Assembly: GCA_030652255.1 (NCBI GenBank)
Contig: JAUSAZ010000137.1
Coordinates: 1 to 53,452, forward strand
Direction of reading: 5' to 3'
DNA: 53,452 nt
Source of the DNA: Myxococcales bacterium
Lineage (GTDB): Bacteria; Myxococcota_A; Polyangia; Polyangiales; Ga0077539
Position numbers and translations under genes: made by a program
In this document: positions 42,878-50,636 of the stretch, piece by piece
Layout of the letters: the number at the start of each line of letters is the position of its first letter
Position numbering within the stretch: the first letter of the stretch is position 1
Notes under the pieces: generated by a model
Database searches by the model: none
What the model saw: only the letters and a program-made list of their open reading frames with translations
What the model was told of the DNA's origin: nothing

Positions 42878-43546
42878 GTGTTCACCGGGATCATCCAGGC
42901 GGTGGGGAGCCTGCGGGGCGTGGAGCGCCGCGGGGCGTCGGCGTGGCTCAGCGTGGGGTGCCCCTTCGCGAAGCTGGAGCTCGGCGAGAGCGTGGCCGTG
43001 GACGGGGTGTGCCTCACGGTGGTGCGGGTGATCGACGGGGGCTTCACCGCCGACGCGAGCGCCGAGACCCTGGCGCGCACGACCCTCGGGGAGCGCGCGG
43101 TGGGCGCGCGGGTGAACCTCGAGCGGGCCCTCGCGCTGGGCGACCGGATGGGCGGGCACATCGTGGCGGGGCACGTCGACGGCGTCGGCGAGCTGGCGCG
43201 CCGCGAGCGGGTGGAGAGCTCCGAGCGGGTGACGTTCCGGGCGCCGCGGGAGGTGCTGCGCTACGTGGCCGAGAAGGGGAGCGTGGCCATCGACGGCGTG
43301 AGCCTGACGGTCAACGCGGTGTCGGCGGAGGGCTTCGAGGTGATGCTGGTGCCCTTCACGCAAGGGGCGACGACGCTGTCCGAGCGGCGCGCGGGCGACC
43401 GGGTCAACCTGGAGGTCGACGTGATCGCGCGATACGTGGCGCGAGCGTTGACCTGGGAGCGCGAGGCGCCAGATCCCGGGGCGGCGGCGGCGGGGACGGA
43501 CGCCCGGTGGCGGGCGCTGCTCGATGGATTCGCGAAGGGACAGTGA
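42878..43546 (+). CDS. ribE: Riboflavin synthase, alpha chain
   Basis: A 222-residue trimeric enzyme that dismutates two 6,7-dimethyl-8-ribityllumazines to riboflavin. It starts with the signature MFTGIIQAVGSL (GTG at 42878). It consists of two lumazine-binding barrels, each with SVAVDGVCLTV or SVAIDGVSLTVN and a GHVDGVGEL-type loop. The length is normal apart from an Ala-rich tail of about 20 residues. The stop overlaps an alternative GTG for the next gene, consistent with coupled translation. Confidence 0.96.
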   Translation: MFTGIIQAVGSLRGVERRGASAWLSVGCPFAKLELGESVAVDGVCLTVVRVIDGGFTADASAETLARTTLGERAVGARVNLERALALGDRMGGHIVAGHVDGVGELARRERVESSERVTFRAPREVLRYVAEKGSVAIDGVSLTVNAVSAEGFEVMLVPFTQGATTLSERRAGDRVNLEVDVIARYVARALTWEREAPDPGAAAAGTDARWRALLDGFAKGQ

Positions 43547-43551
43547 CGACG

Positions 43552-44709
43552 ATGCTCGAAGGAACCGCAGAGTCACGGGTGCGCGAGGCGGTGGAGGCGA
43601 TCCGCGCGGGGCGCATGGTGATCCTCACGGACGACGAAGACCGCGAGAACGAGGGCGACCTCGTGCTGGCCGCGGAGCTCGTGACCCCGGAGGCGATCAA
43701 CTTCATGGCGAAGCACGCCCGAGGCTTGATCTGCCTGACGCTCACCGAGGAGCACATCGAGCGGCTGCGGCTGCCGATGATGGTCGAGAAGAACAAGGCC
43801 TCCCTGGGGACGGCCTTCACGGTGAGCGTGGAGGCCCGCGAGGGGGTCTCGACGGGCATCTCCGCGGCGGACCGGGCGCACACCATCCGGGTGGCCGTGG
43901 CGCCGCACGCGAAGCCCGACGACCTGGTCTCCCCGGGGCACATCTTCCCGCTGCGGGCGCGGCCGGGCGGCGTGCTCCAGCGCACCGGGCAGACCGAAGG
44001 CAGCGTCGACCTCGCGGTGCTCGCGGGCCTGCACCCCTCGGGGGTGATCTGCGAGATCATGAACGACGACGGCACCATGGCCCGCATGCCCGAGCTCGTG
44101 ACCTTCTCGCGCGAGCACCGGGTGCCGCTGGTCACCATCGAGGACCTGATCCAGTACCGGCTGCGCACCGACCGGCTGGTGCGGCGGGTGAGCTCGGCGC
44201 GCTTCACCCCGCGGGGCATGACGAAGCCCTGGGAGGCGCACGTCTTCGAGGCCTCGGTGGAGGCGGGGCGGCAGTTCCTGGCACTGGTGCACGGCGAGCC
44301 GACGGCCGAGCAGCCGACGCTGGTGCGGATGCACCCCGGGGCGGTGTTCGCCGACCTCTTCGCGCCGGCGCACACGAGCGACGGCAAGGCCATCGTCGGG
44401 GGCGGGGCCTACCTCGCCGAGGCGATGCACCGGATGGAGCGCGAGGGCGCCGGGGTGGTGGTCTACGTCCCGCCGCGGCACTTCGACCTGCAGGACGACC
44501 TGCGCATCCTCACGGGCGAGGTTCCGACGCGCACCCACGACCTGGCCAGCAATGGCTCGCCCGCGCAGCGCGAGCACGGCATGGGCGCGCAGGTGCTCCG
44601 CACGCTGGGCCTGCGCAAGATCCGGCTGATGACCAACAACCCGCGGCGCCTCGTGGGGCTGAGCGCGTACGACCTGGAGGTCGTCGAGCGCGTGGCCCTG
44701 GGCGACTGA
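43552..44709 (+). CDS. ribBX: 3,4-dihydroxy-2-butanone 4-phosphate synthase with degenerate GTP cyclohydrolase II domain
   Basis: A 385-residue protein. The N-terminal RibB half is intact: ILTDDEDRENEGDLVLAAE, ITPEAINFMAKHARGLICL and GHIFPLRARPGGVLQRTGQTEGSVDLA. The C-terminal half keeps the GCH II fold (QFLALVHGEP, then GMGAQVLRTLGLRKIRLMTNNPRRLVGL). But the zinc-binding segment, usually HSECLTGDVFGSLRCDCG, reads LVRMHPGAVFADLFAPAH with no Cys, so it should not cleave GTP. This matches the RibBX arrangement known from Proteobacteria. A separate ribA must exist elsewhere. ATG 43552 is preferred; GTG 43543 is in frame. Confidence 0.92.
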   Translation: MLEGTAESRVREAVEAIRAGRMVILTDDEDRENEGDLVLAAELVTPEAINFMAKHARGLICLTLTEEHIERLRLPMMVEKNKASLGTAFTVSVEAREGVSTGISAADRAHTIRVAVAPHAKPDDLVSPGHIFPLRARPGGVLQRTGQTEGSVDLAVLAGLHPSGVICEIMNDDGTMARMPELVTFSREHRVPLVTIEDLIQYRLRTDRLVRRVSSARFTPRGMTKPWEAHVFEASVEAGRQFLALVHGEPTAEQPTLVRMHPGAVFADLFAPAHTSDGKAIVGGGAYLAEAMHRMEREGAGVVVYVPPRHFDLQDDLRILTGEVPTRTHDLASNGSPAQREHGMGAQVLRTLGLRKIRLMTNNPRRLVGLSAYDLEVVERVALGD

Positions 44710-44784
44710 GCGACGGGTTACCGGGTTGACCCGGTGGCCGTGTCGGTGGGATGACGCACCCGACTCCTGCCCCCTGGAATACCC

Positions 44785-45261
44785 ATGGATGTAAAGATCA
44801 TCGAGGCCGACCTCATCGCCCGCGGGCTGCGCGTCGCCCTGCTCGCGAGCCGCTTCAACCACTTCATCGTCGACCGGCTGGTCGAGGGCGCGACGGACTG
44901 CGTCAAGCGCCACGGCGGCGACGACCTCACCCTCGTCCGCGCCCCGGGCGCGTGGGAGCTGCCGCTGGTCTGCCAGACGCTGGCCCGCAGCGGGCGCTTC
45001 GACGCCATCGTGGCGCTCGGGGCGGTCATCCGCGGGAGCACGCCGCACTTCGACTACGTGGCCGGCGAGGTCACCAAGGGCCTGGCCCAGGTGTCGATGG
45101 CGACGGGGGTTCCGGTCACCTTCGGGGTGCTCACGGTCGACACCATCGAGCAGGCGGTCGAGCGCGCCGGGACCAAGGCGGGCAACAAGGGCTGGGAGGC
45201 CGCGGCGAGCGCGATCGAGATGGCCAACCTCCAGCGGGCGCTCAAGGCCGATGGCTTCTAG
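44785..45261 (+). CDS. ribH: 6,7-dimethyl-8-ribityllumazine synthase
   Basis: A 158-residue lumazine synthase that condenses the ribityl-pyrimidine with 3,4-dihydroxy-2-butanone 4-phosphate. Key features are SRFNHFIVDRLVEGA, RAPGAWELPL, GAVIRGSTPHFDYVAGEVTKGL (with the catalytic His) and VTFGVLTVDTIEQA. The ATG at 44785 follows a 75-bp gap after ribBX that holds no gene. The 3' end overlaps nusB by 11 bp, a neighbourhood conserved in many bacteria. Confidence 0.96.
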   Translation: MDVKIIEADLIARGLRVALLASRFNHFIVDRLVEGATDCVKRHGGDDLTLVRAPGAWELPLVCQTLARSGRFDAIVALGAVIRGSTPHFDYVAGEVTKGLAQVSMATGVPVTFGVLTVDTIEQAVERAGTKAGNKGWEAAASAIEMANLQRALKADGF

Positions 45262-45736
45262 AGACTCCAAGCCACCGCGCGCCCCGAAGGCGCAGCACGA
45301 CGACAACGGGCTGCGGCGCCAGGCGCGCGAGGCGGCGGTGCAGGTGCTGTACGCCATCGACGCGGCGGGCGAGCAGTCAGAGGGCTTCGTCGACGACGCG
45401 CTGCGCAACTACTGGGCGCACCTGGAGGGCCCGGCGCCGGGCCGGCCCTACGGCGACGCGCTGGTCCGCGGCGTGGTGGAGAAGTGGGCGGCGATCGACC
45501 CGATGATCCGCGCGGCCAACCCCAACTGGCGCATCGAGCGCATGGCCCGGGTCGACCGCAACGTGCTGCGCATGGCGACGTGGGAGATCATGTACGGGGG
45601 CGTTCCGCCGGAGGTGGCCATCGACGAGGCCATCGAGATGGCGAAGCGCTTCGGCACCGAGGACTCCGCGGCCTTCGTCAACGGCACCCTCGACAAGCTC
45701 GCCACGCTCCAGGGCAAGCTGGCGCCGCGCGGGTGA
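45251..45736 (+). CDS. nusB: Transcription antitermination factor NusB
   Basis: A 161-residue all-helical RNA-binding protein that acts with NusE (S10) at boxA of rRNA operons. It has REAAVQVLYAIDAAG in helix 1, RMARVDRNVLRMATWEIMYGG, PPEVAIDEAIEMAKRFGTEDSAAFVNGTLDKL at the C terminus, all conserved. The N-terminal 20 residues are a charged extension. It overlaps ribH by 11 bp, so is read from the riboflavin transcript, linking rRNA synthesis to flavin supply as in many bacteria. Confidence 0.95.
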   Translation: MASRDSKPPRAPKAQHDDNGLRRQAREAAVQVLYAIDAAGEQSEGFVDDALRNYWAHLEGPAPGRPYGDALVRGVVEKWAAIDPMIRAANPNWRIERMARVDRNVLRMATWEIMYGGVPPEVAIDEAIEMAKRFGTEDSAAFVNGTLDKLATLQGKLAPRG

Positions 45737-45745
45737 GCTGACGCC

Positions 45746-46282
45746 GTGGAGGTGCGCTTCGTCCCCCTCGACCTCGCGCGCCTCGACCTGCTGCGCATGG
45801 AGGTGCTCGCCCTCCCCTTCTTCGAGGACGAGCGCCCGCTCAAGGGCCCTGCGGGCCTCTGCGACTGGCGCCTCTGCGGCGCGCTCTCGCGTCTGCTGGT
45901 GGGGGGGCGGGTGACCGGCGCCCACGACGAGGTGACCCTGGTGCCGGGCCGCCCGCGGCTGCCCTTCGAGAAGCTCATCCTCTTCGGCGAGGGGCCCTCC
46001 GCGGGCTTCGACGCCGCCGCCGCCGAGCGCGTCACGGCCCGCCTCCTCACGACGCTCACGGGTCTGCGGCTGCGCTCGGTGGCGCTCTCGCTGCCGGGGC
46101 GCGGGAGCGGGCGGGTGCCGGCGGGCGAGGCGATGCGGTGGTTTCTCCAGGGCATCGCGGAGAGCGAGGAGCTCGACGAGGTGGTGATCGTCGACGACGT
46201 CGAGGCGCAGCGGGCGATGGTCCCGGTGCTGGAGGCGGCGCGGCGGCGGGTGCGGGTGGTCCGGTCGGCGTCGGAGCCGTAG
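45746..46282 (+). CDS. Leucyl aminopeptidase (M17) N-terminal-domain protein
   Basis: A 178-residue protein whose length and motifs match the macro-like N-terminal domain of M17 aminopeptidases: FVPLDLARLDLLRMEVLALP, EDERPLKGPAGLCDWRLCGALSRLL, PFEKLILFGEGPSAGFD. No catalytic metal-binding C-terminal domain is present, and none follows in the next gene. It therefore cannot be a peptidase on its own; it may bind a partner or a nucleotide-like ligand, as macro folds do. The GTG at 45746 is 9 bp after the nusB stop. Confidence 0.75.
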   Translation: MEVRFVPLDLARLDLLRMEVLALPFFEDERPLKGPAGLCDWRLCGALSRLLVGGRVTGAHDEVTLVPGRPRLPFEKLILFGEGPSAGFDAAAAERVTARLLTTLTGLRLRSVALSLPGRGSGRVPAGEAMRWFLQGIAESEELDEVVIVDDVEAQRAMVPVLEAARRRVRVVRSASEP

Positions 46283-46302
46283 GCGGAGTACAGGGAGCGA
46301 CG

Positions 46303-47238
46303 ATGCTGGGACCAGAAGACGTGCGCCGGCACGCAGAGATGCTCGGCAACCGGGCGAAGAAGAACCACCGGGTGCTCGCCAGGAAGATGGAGTCGCGGGC
46401 CATCGGGGCGTACCGGCTCTACGACCGGGACATCCCCGAGGTGCGCGCGGTGGTCGACTGGTACGAGGGGCACCTGGTGGTGGGCGAGTACGCCCGCGAG
46501 CAGACGGCCGTGGTGCCGGGCTACCTCGACGCGCTCTGCGACGGCGTGGTGAAGGCGATGGGGGTGCCGCGCGAGCGGGTGCACGCCCGGGAGCGCTGGG
46601 CGAAGGGCACCGGCGCCGAGACGCGGGTGGAGGTGCGGGAGTACGGGATGCGCTTCGAGGTGAGCCTCGGCGACGACCCCGACACCGGGCTCGCGGCCGA
46701 CCTGCGCGAGCTGCGCCAGCGGGTGCGCGCCGAGGCGTCGGGCAGGCGGCTGCTCAACCTCTACGGCGGCACCGGGACCTTCACCGTCGCAGCGGCCCTG
46801 GGCGGCGCGCCGTCGAGCGACACGGTCGACCTCTCGGGCAAGGGGCTCACCCGCACCCGGCAGAACCTCGGGCTCAACGGCGCCGACCGGGCCGATCACC
46901 GGACGGTGCGGGCGGACGTGCGGAAGTTCCTGGCGGAGTCGCGCACGAAGCGGCGGATGTGGGACCTCGCGGTGCTCGACGCGCCCTCCTACGTGGCCGC
47001 CACCCCGTCGGGCGACGGCGACGAGATGGACCTCGCGCGCGACCACCATGCCCTGTTGGAGGAGACCCTGCGGGTGCTCGCGCCGGGCGCGGTGCTGTAC
47101 TTCGTGGCGCACCACCAGCGGCTCGTCCCCGAGCTCGGCGGGCTGCGGGTGCGGGCCTGCGAGGAGATCACCGCGGAGACCGTCCCCGAGGACTTCCGCA
47201 ACAAGACCGTGCACCGCTGCTGGCGGCTGCTGGTGTGA
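46303..47238 (+). CDS. RlmI-like class I SAM methyltransferase
   Basis: A 311-residue methyltransferase related to the C-terminal half of the fused enzyme at 8900. It shares the order NHRVLARKMESRAIGAYRLY, YGMRFEVSLGDDPDTGLAADLRELR, LLNLYGGTGTFTVAAA (SAM site), DLAVLDAPSY and CWRLLV. The usual catalytic DPPSY is DAPSY here, so its chemistry or target may differ. There is no PUA-like N-terminal domain as in RlmI. The ATG at 46303 follows GGGAGCGACG, and 20 bp separate it from the M17-domain gene. Confidence 0.85.
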   Translation: MLGPEDVRRHAEMLGNRAKKNHRVLARKMESRAIGAYRLYDRDIPEVRAVVDWYEGHLVVGEYAREQTAVVPGYLDALCDGVVKAMGVPRERVHARERWAKGTGAETRVEVREYGMRFEVSLGDDPDTGLAADLRELRQRVRAEASGRRLLNLYGGTGTFTVAAALGGAPSSDTVDLSGKGLTRTRQNLGLNGADRADHRTVRADVRKFLAESRTKRRMWDLAVLDAPSYVAATPSGDGDEMDLARDHHALLEETLRVLAPGAVLYFVAHHQRLVPELGGLRVRACEEITAETVPEDFRNKTVHRCWRLLV

Positions 47239-47303
47239 GCGCCCTGCGCCGCTGATCCCCGGTGACCTTTCGCCCCATCGGCGATACACCCTCCGACCAC
47301 CCC

Positions 47304-48053
47304 ATGAACCTCCCTGGCGCCATCGCTCTCGTCACCGGCGGCGGCCGCGGCATCGGGGAGGCCATCGCGCGCCGCCTCGCCGCAGGCGGCCTCCGCGTCG
47401 TCGTCTCCGGCCGCGACGTCGCCGCCCTCGAGGCCGTCGCCCGCGCCATCGGGGGCGTTGCCATCCCCGCCGACCTCTCCGACCGCGACGCCGCCACCGA
47501 GCTCGCCGCCGCCGTCGCCCGCGACGTGGGCCCCGTCTCGGTGCTCGTCAACAACGCCGGGCTCGCCGAGAGCGCCCCCCTCGCCCGCACCGACGACGGC
47601 CTCTGGGACCGCACGATGGCCCTCAACGTCACTGCGGCCTTCGCCCTCTGCCGCGCCGTGATGCCCGACATGGCGAAGCGCGGCGACGGGCGCGTGGTCA
47701 ACCTCGCCAGCAACGCCGGCCTCCGCGGGTACGCTTACACGAGCGCGTATTGCGCCAGCAAGCACGCGCTGGTGGGGCTCACGCGGGCGCTGGCGGTGGA
47801 GTTCGCGCGCACGGGGGTGACGGTCAACGCGGTGTGCCCGGGCTTCGTCGACACGGAGATGGGCGAGCGCGCGGCGGCCAACATCGCGCGGGCCACGGGG
47901 CGCGACGGCCGGGAGGCCCTGGCGGCGCTCTCGCCGCAGCGGCGGCTGATGACGCCCGAGGAGGTGGCGCACGCGGTGTGGAGCTTCCTGCCGCACGAGG
48001 CGCGCGGGCTTACGGGACAATGCATCGCGTTGGATGGAGGGCAGTCGGCGTGA
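47304..48053 (+). CDS. Short-chain dehydrogenase/reductase
   Basis: A 249-residue NAD(P)-dependent oxidoreductase. The cofactor motif TGGGRGIG is at about 10-17, LVNNAGLAES follows, and the catalytic Ser, Tyr and Lys are in VVNLASNAG, YTSAYCASKHALVG. The C-terminal VNAVCPGFVDTEM and GQCIALDGGQSA are family-typical. By its place in an acyl-CoA operon it may act as a 3-hydroxyacyl-CoA dehydrogenase. The ATG at 47304 fits the Rossmann fold; an upstream GTG at 47262 adds a disordered leader. It overlaps the next gene by GTGA. Confidence 0.9.
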   Translation: MNLPGAIALVTGGGRGIGEAIARRLAAGGLRVVVSGRDVAALEAVARAIGGVAIPADLSDRDAATELAAAVARDVGPVSVLVNNAGLAESAPLARTDDGLWDRTMALNVTAAFALCRAVMPDMAKRGDGRVVNLASNAGLRGYAYTSAYCASKHALVGLTRALAVEFARTGVTVNAVCPGFVDTEMGERAAANIARATGRDGREALAALSPQRRLMTPEEVAHAVWSFLPHEARGLTGQCIALDGGQSA

Positions 48054-48466
48054 GCGGTGAAGCGATACTTCCGGTGGGGTGGACCCCGGCCAAGGGATAC
48101 ACGAACGGCGTGGCGTGCGGCCCGGGGCGCACGGTGTACGTCGGCGGGCAGATCGGCTGGGACGGCCAGCAGCGGGCGGTGTCCAACGAGTTCGTGGCGC
48201 AGTTCGACCAGGCGCTCGCCAACGTGGTGGCGGTGGTCGAGGCCGCGGGGGGCGAGGCCACCGACGTGGTGAAGATGACCGTCTACGTGACGGACATCGG
48301 GGCCTACCGCGCGAGCCTGCGGGCCATCGGCGGCTGCTGGCGCGCGCGGCTGGGCAAGCACTTCCCGGCGATGGCCCTGGTGGGGGTGACCGAGCTGGTC
48401 GAGCCCTGGGCGAAGGTCGAGATCGAGGCCGTGGCGCACATCGACGAGAAGGCGGTGCGGCCATGA
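48050..48466 (+). CDS. RidA-family protein
   Basis: A 138-residue member of the YjgF/YER057c/UK114 family. The fold markers are YVGGQIGWDGQQ, AQFDQALANVVAVVEAAGG and DVVKMTVYVTDIGAYR. The Arg that RidA uses to hydrolyse imines, usually in a YPARS-type motif, is not present; here the strand reads FPAMALVGVTEL. It should thus belong to the Rid groups without deaminase activity. GTG at 48050 has GGAGG 8 nt upstream, and the gene overlaps both neighbours by 4 bp. Confidence 0.88.
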   Translation: MSGEAILPVGWTPAKGYTNGVACGPGRTVYVGGQIGWDGQQRAVSNEFVAQFDQALANVVAVVEAAGGEATDVVKMTVYVTDIGAYRASLRAIGGCWRARLGKHFPAMALVGVTELVEPWAKVEIEAVAHIDEKAVRP

Positions 48467-49278
48467 CCACGCTCTCCCCGAAGACCTTCCGCTTCGCCCT
48501 CGACCGCGGCGTCGGGACCATCACCCTCGATCGGCCGCAGCGGCTCAACTCGCTGACCTTCGAGAGCTACGTCGAGCTCGGGGCCTTCTTCCCGGCGCTG
48601 GAGCGCCACGCCGAGGTGCGCGCGGTGGTCATCACGGGCGCGGGCAAAGGGTTCTGCTCCGGGGGCGACCGGGAGGACATCATCGCGCAGCTCTTCTCCC
48701 GCGACATGCACGGCCTGCTGGCGTTCACGCGCATCACCGGGGCGCTCATCCGGGCCATCCGCCGGGTGCGGCGGCCGGTGATCGCGGCGGTCAACGGGGT
48801 GGCGGTGGGCGCCGGGGCGGTCATCGCGCTCGCCGCGGACATCCGCATCGTGTCGGACGACGCGCGCTTCGGCTTCGTGTTCCCGAAGGTGGGGCTGTCG
48901 GGCGCGGACATGGGCGCGGCCTACCTGCTGCCGCGGGTGGTGGGGCTCGGTCGCGCCTCGGAGCTGCTGTACTCGGGCGACCTCATCGACGCCGCGGAGG
49001 CGCACCGCATCGGGCTGGCCAACCGGGTGGTCCCGAAGGCCGAGGTGCTACCGACGGCGATGGCAATGGCGCTGCGGATGAGCGAGGGCCCGGCCTTCGC
49101 GCACGCGATGACCAAGCAGATGATCGAGGCGGAGTCGACGATGGGGCTCGACGAGGCCATCGAGGCGGAGGCGCAGGCGCAGGCGATCTGCATGGCGCAC
49201 CCGGACTTCCGCGAGGCCTACGAGGCGCTGGTGGCGAAGCGCCCGCCGCGCTTCCAGGGCGCGCCGGAGGGGGAGTGA
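48463..49278 (+). CDS. Enoyl-CoA hydratase/isomerase family protein
   Basis: A 271-residue crotonase-fold enzyme. FALDRGVGTITLDRP, GKGFCSGGDREDI (oxyanion loop), AAVNGVAVGAGAVIALAADIRI and FGFVFPKVGLSGADMGAAYLLPRVVG are clear. The two Glu residues of a classical hydratase are not obvious (GAGAVIALAAD and GADMGAAYLLPR occupy those places), so the reaction may be another crotonase chemistry, such as ring opening or thioester hydrolysis. The ATG overlaps the RidA stop. The following 170 bp contain only the paired palindromes listed next. Confidence 0.87.
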   Translation: MTTLSPKTFRFALDRGVGTITLDRPQRLNSLTFESYVELGAFFPALERHAEVRAVVITGAGKGFCSGGDREDIIAQLFSRDMHGLLAFTRITGALIRAIRRVRRPVIAAVNGVAVGAGAVIALAADIRIVSDDARFGFVFPKVGLSGADMGAAYLLPRVVGLGRASELLYSGDLIDAAEAHRIGLANRVVPKAEVLPTAMAMALRMSEGPAFAHAMTKQMIEAESTMGLDEAIEAEAQAQAICMAHPDFREAYEALVAKRPPRFQGAPEGE

Positions 49279-49296
49279 CGACGTTTGCAGTCACCG

Positions 49297-49433
49297 CGCC
49301 CGGCCGCCGCGGGTTGAGACCCACGGCAGCCAAGGGAAAGCCCGCGGCGGGCTGTTCACTGTGCATGACATCGAGCAGGCCGCTTGCGGCCTTCACCTTG
49401 GCTGCCGTGGGTTTCAACCCGCGGCAGCCGGCG
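49297..49433. repeat. Paired inverted palindromes (REPIN-like) between operon genes
   Basis: Bases 49297-49335 and 49396-49433 are inverted copies with three or four differences. Each arm is itself a near-palindrome (CCGCGGGTT-GA-GACCCACGG type). The 60-nt space between them holds two further perfect small hairpins, AGCCCGC-G-GCGGGCT and GGCCGC-TT-GCGGCC. Two REP-like units facing each other are the form called REPIN or BIME. It ends 15 bp before the acyl-CoA dehydrogenase start. Confidence 0.75.
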
Positions 49434-49448
49434 AATGGCGGGTAACCC

Positions 49449-50636
49449 ATGAGCAGACGAGCGTGCGCGCCGAGCAGCGATGACCTGACCTTCTTCTTCG
49501 ACGAGTGGCATGCGCCGCTGGCCGAGGCCGCGCGGACGCTGGCGATGGCGCCGTGGCCCGAAGGCGAGGAGGACCCGCACGCCGTCGCGAAGCAGCTCGC
49601 CGCGGCGGGCCTGCTGCGGGCGTGCGTTCCGGCGAGCGTCGGCGGCCTCGCGGCGCGCGACCCGGACGCCATCGACGTGCGCGCGGTGTGCCTCGTCCGC
49701 GAGGCCCTGGGGTGGGGCAGCGGGCTGCTCGACACCACCTTCGCGATGCAGGGCCTCGGCAGCTACCCCATCGTGCTGGCGGGCACGGCGGCGCAGCGCG
49801 AGGAGTATCTCCCGGCGGTGCTGCGGGGTGAGTCCCTGGCGGCGTTCGCCATCACCGAGCCCGAGGCGGGCACGGACGTGTCGGCGCTCTCCACGGTGGC
49901 GCGGCGCGACGGCGACGGGTGGGTGCTCGACGGCGAGAAGACCTTCATCTCCAACGCGGGCGTGGCGGGTCACTACGTGGTCTTCGCCAACGCCGACCCG
50001 TCGCAGGGGCGGCGCGGAATCACGGCCTTCCTCGTGCGCCCGGGCGACCCGGGCTTCGTCTTCAAGGGGGCCATTCCGATGATGGCCGATCACCCCATCG
50101 GCACCATCGGCTTCGAGGCGTGTCGGCTGGGCGACGGGCGCAGGCTCGGGGCGGTGGGCGACGGGTTTCGCATCGCGATGAGCACCCTGGACGCGTTTCG
50201 CAGCACGGTCGGGGCGGCGGCGCTGGGGATGGCGCGGCGGGCGCTCGACGAGTCGCTCGACCGGGTGACGAAGCGGCGGCAGTTCGGGAAGGCGATCGCG
50301 GAGTTCCAGACGGTGCAGGGATACCTCGCGGACATGGCGACGGAGCTCGACGCCGCGCGGCTGCTGGTGTTTCGCGCGGCCTGGGCGAAGGACCGCGGCG
50401 CCCCGCGGGTGACCCTGGAGGCGAGCATGGGGAAGATGTTCGCCACCGAGGCGGCGCAGCGGGTGATCGACCGAGCGGTGCAGCTGCACGGGGGGACCGG
50501 GGTGGTGCGCGGAGTGGCGGTCGAGCGGCTGTACCGGGAGGTGCGGGCGCTGCGGATCTACGAGGGCACGACGGAGATCCAACGGCTGGTGATCGCGGGT
50601 CAGCTGCTGCCGAAGGGCGCGAAGGGGGAGGCATGA
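49449..50636 (+). CDS. Acyl-CoA dehydrogenase
   Basis: A 395-residue FAD enzyme forming the 2,3-double bond of an acyl-CoA. It has AFAITEPEAGTDVSALST (FAD/substrate site), EKTFISNAGVAGHYVVFA, QFGKAIAEFQTVQGYLADM, and LHGGTGVVRGVAVERLYREVRALRIYEGTTEIQ, with the catalytic Glu in YEGTTEIQ. The length is usual. It lies 171 bp after the crotonase gene, separated by a repeat element, and overlaps the ligase gene by ATGA. No strong ribosome site is seen before the ATG at 49449. Confidence 0.95.
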   Translation: MSRRACAPSSDDLTFFFDEWHAPLAEAARTLAMAPWPEGEEDPHAVAKQLAAAGLLRACVPASVGGLAARDPDAIDVRAVCLVREALGWGSGLLDTTFAMQGLGSYPIVLAGTAAQREEYLPAVLRGESLAAFAITEPEAGTDVSALSTVARRDGDGWVLDGEKTFISNAGVAGHYVVFANADPSQGRRGITAFLVRPGDPGFVFKGAIPMMADHPIGTIGFEACRLGDGRRLGAVGDGFRIAMSTLDAFRSTVGAAALGMARRALDESLDRVTKRRQFGKAIAEFQTVQGYLADMATELDAARLLVFRAAWAKDRGAPRVTLEASMGKMFATEAAQRVIDRAVQLHGGTGVVRGVAVERLYREVRALRIYEGTTEIQRLVIAGQLLPKGAKGEA

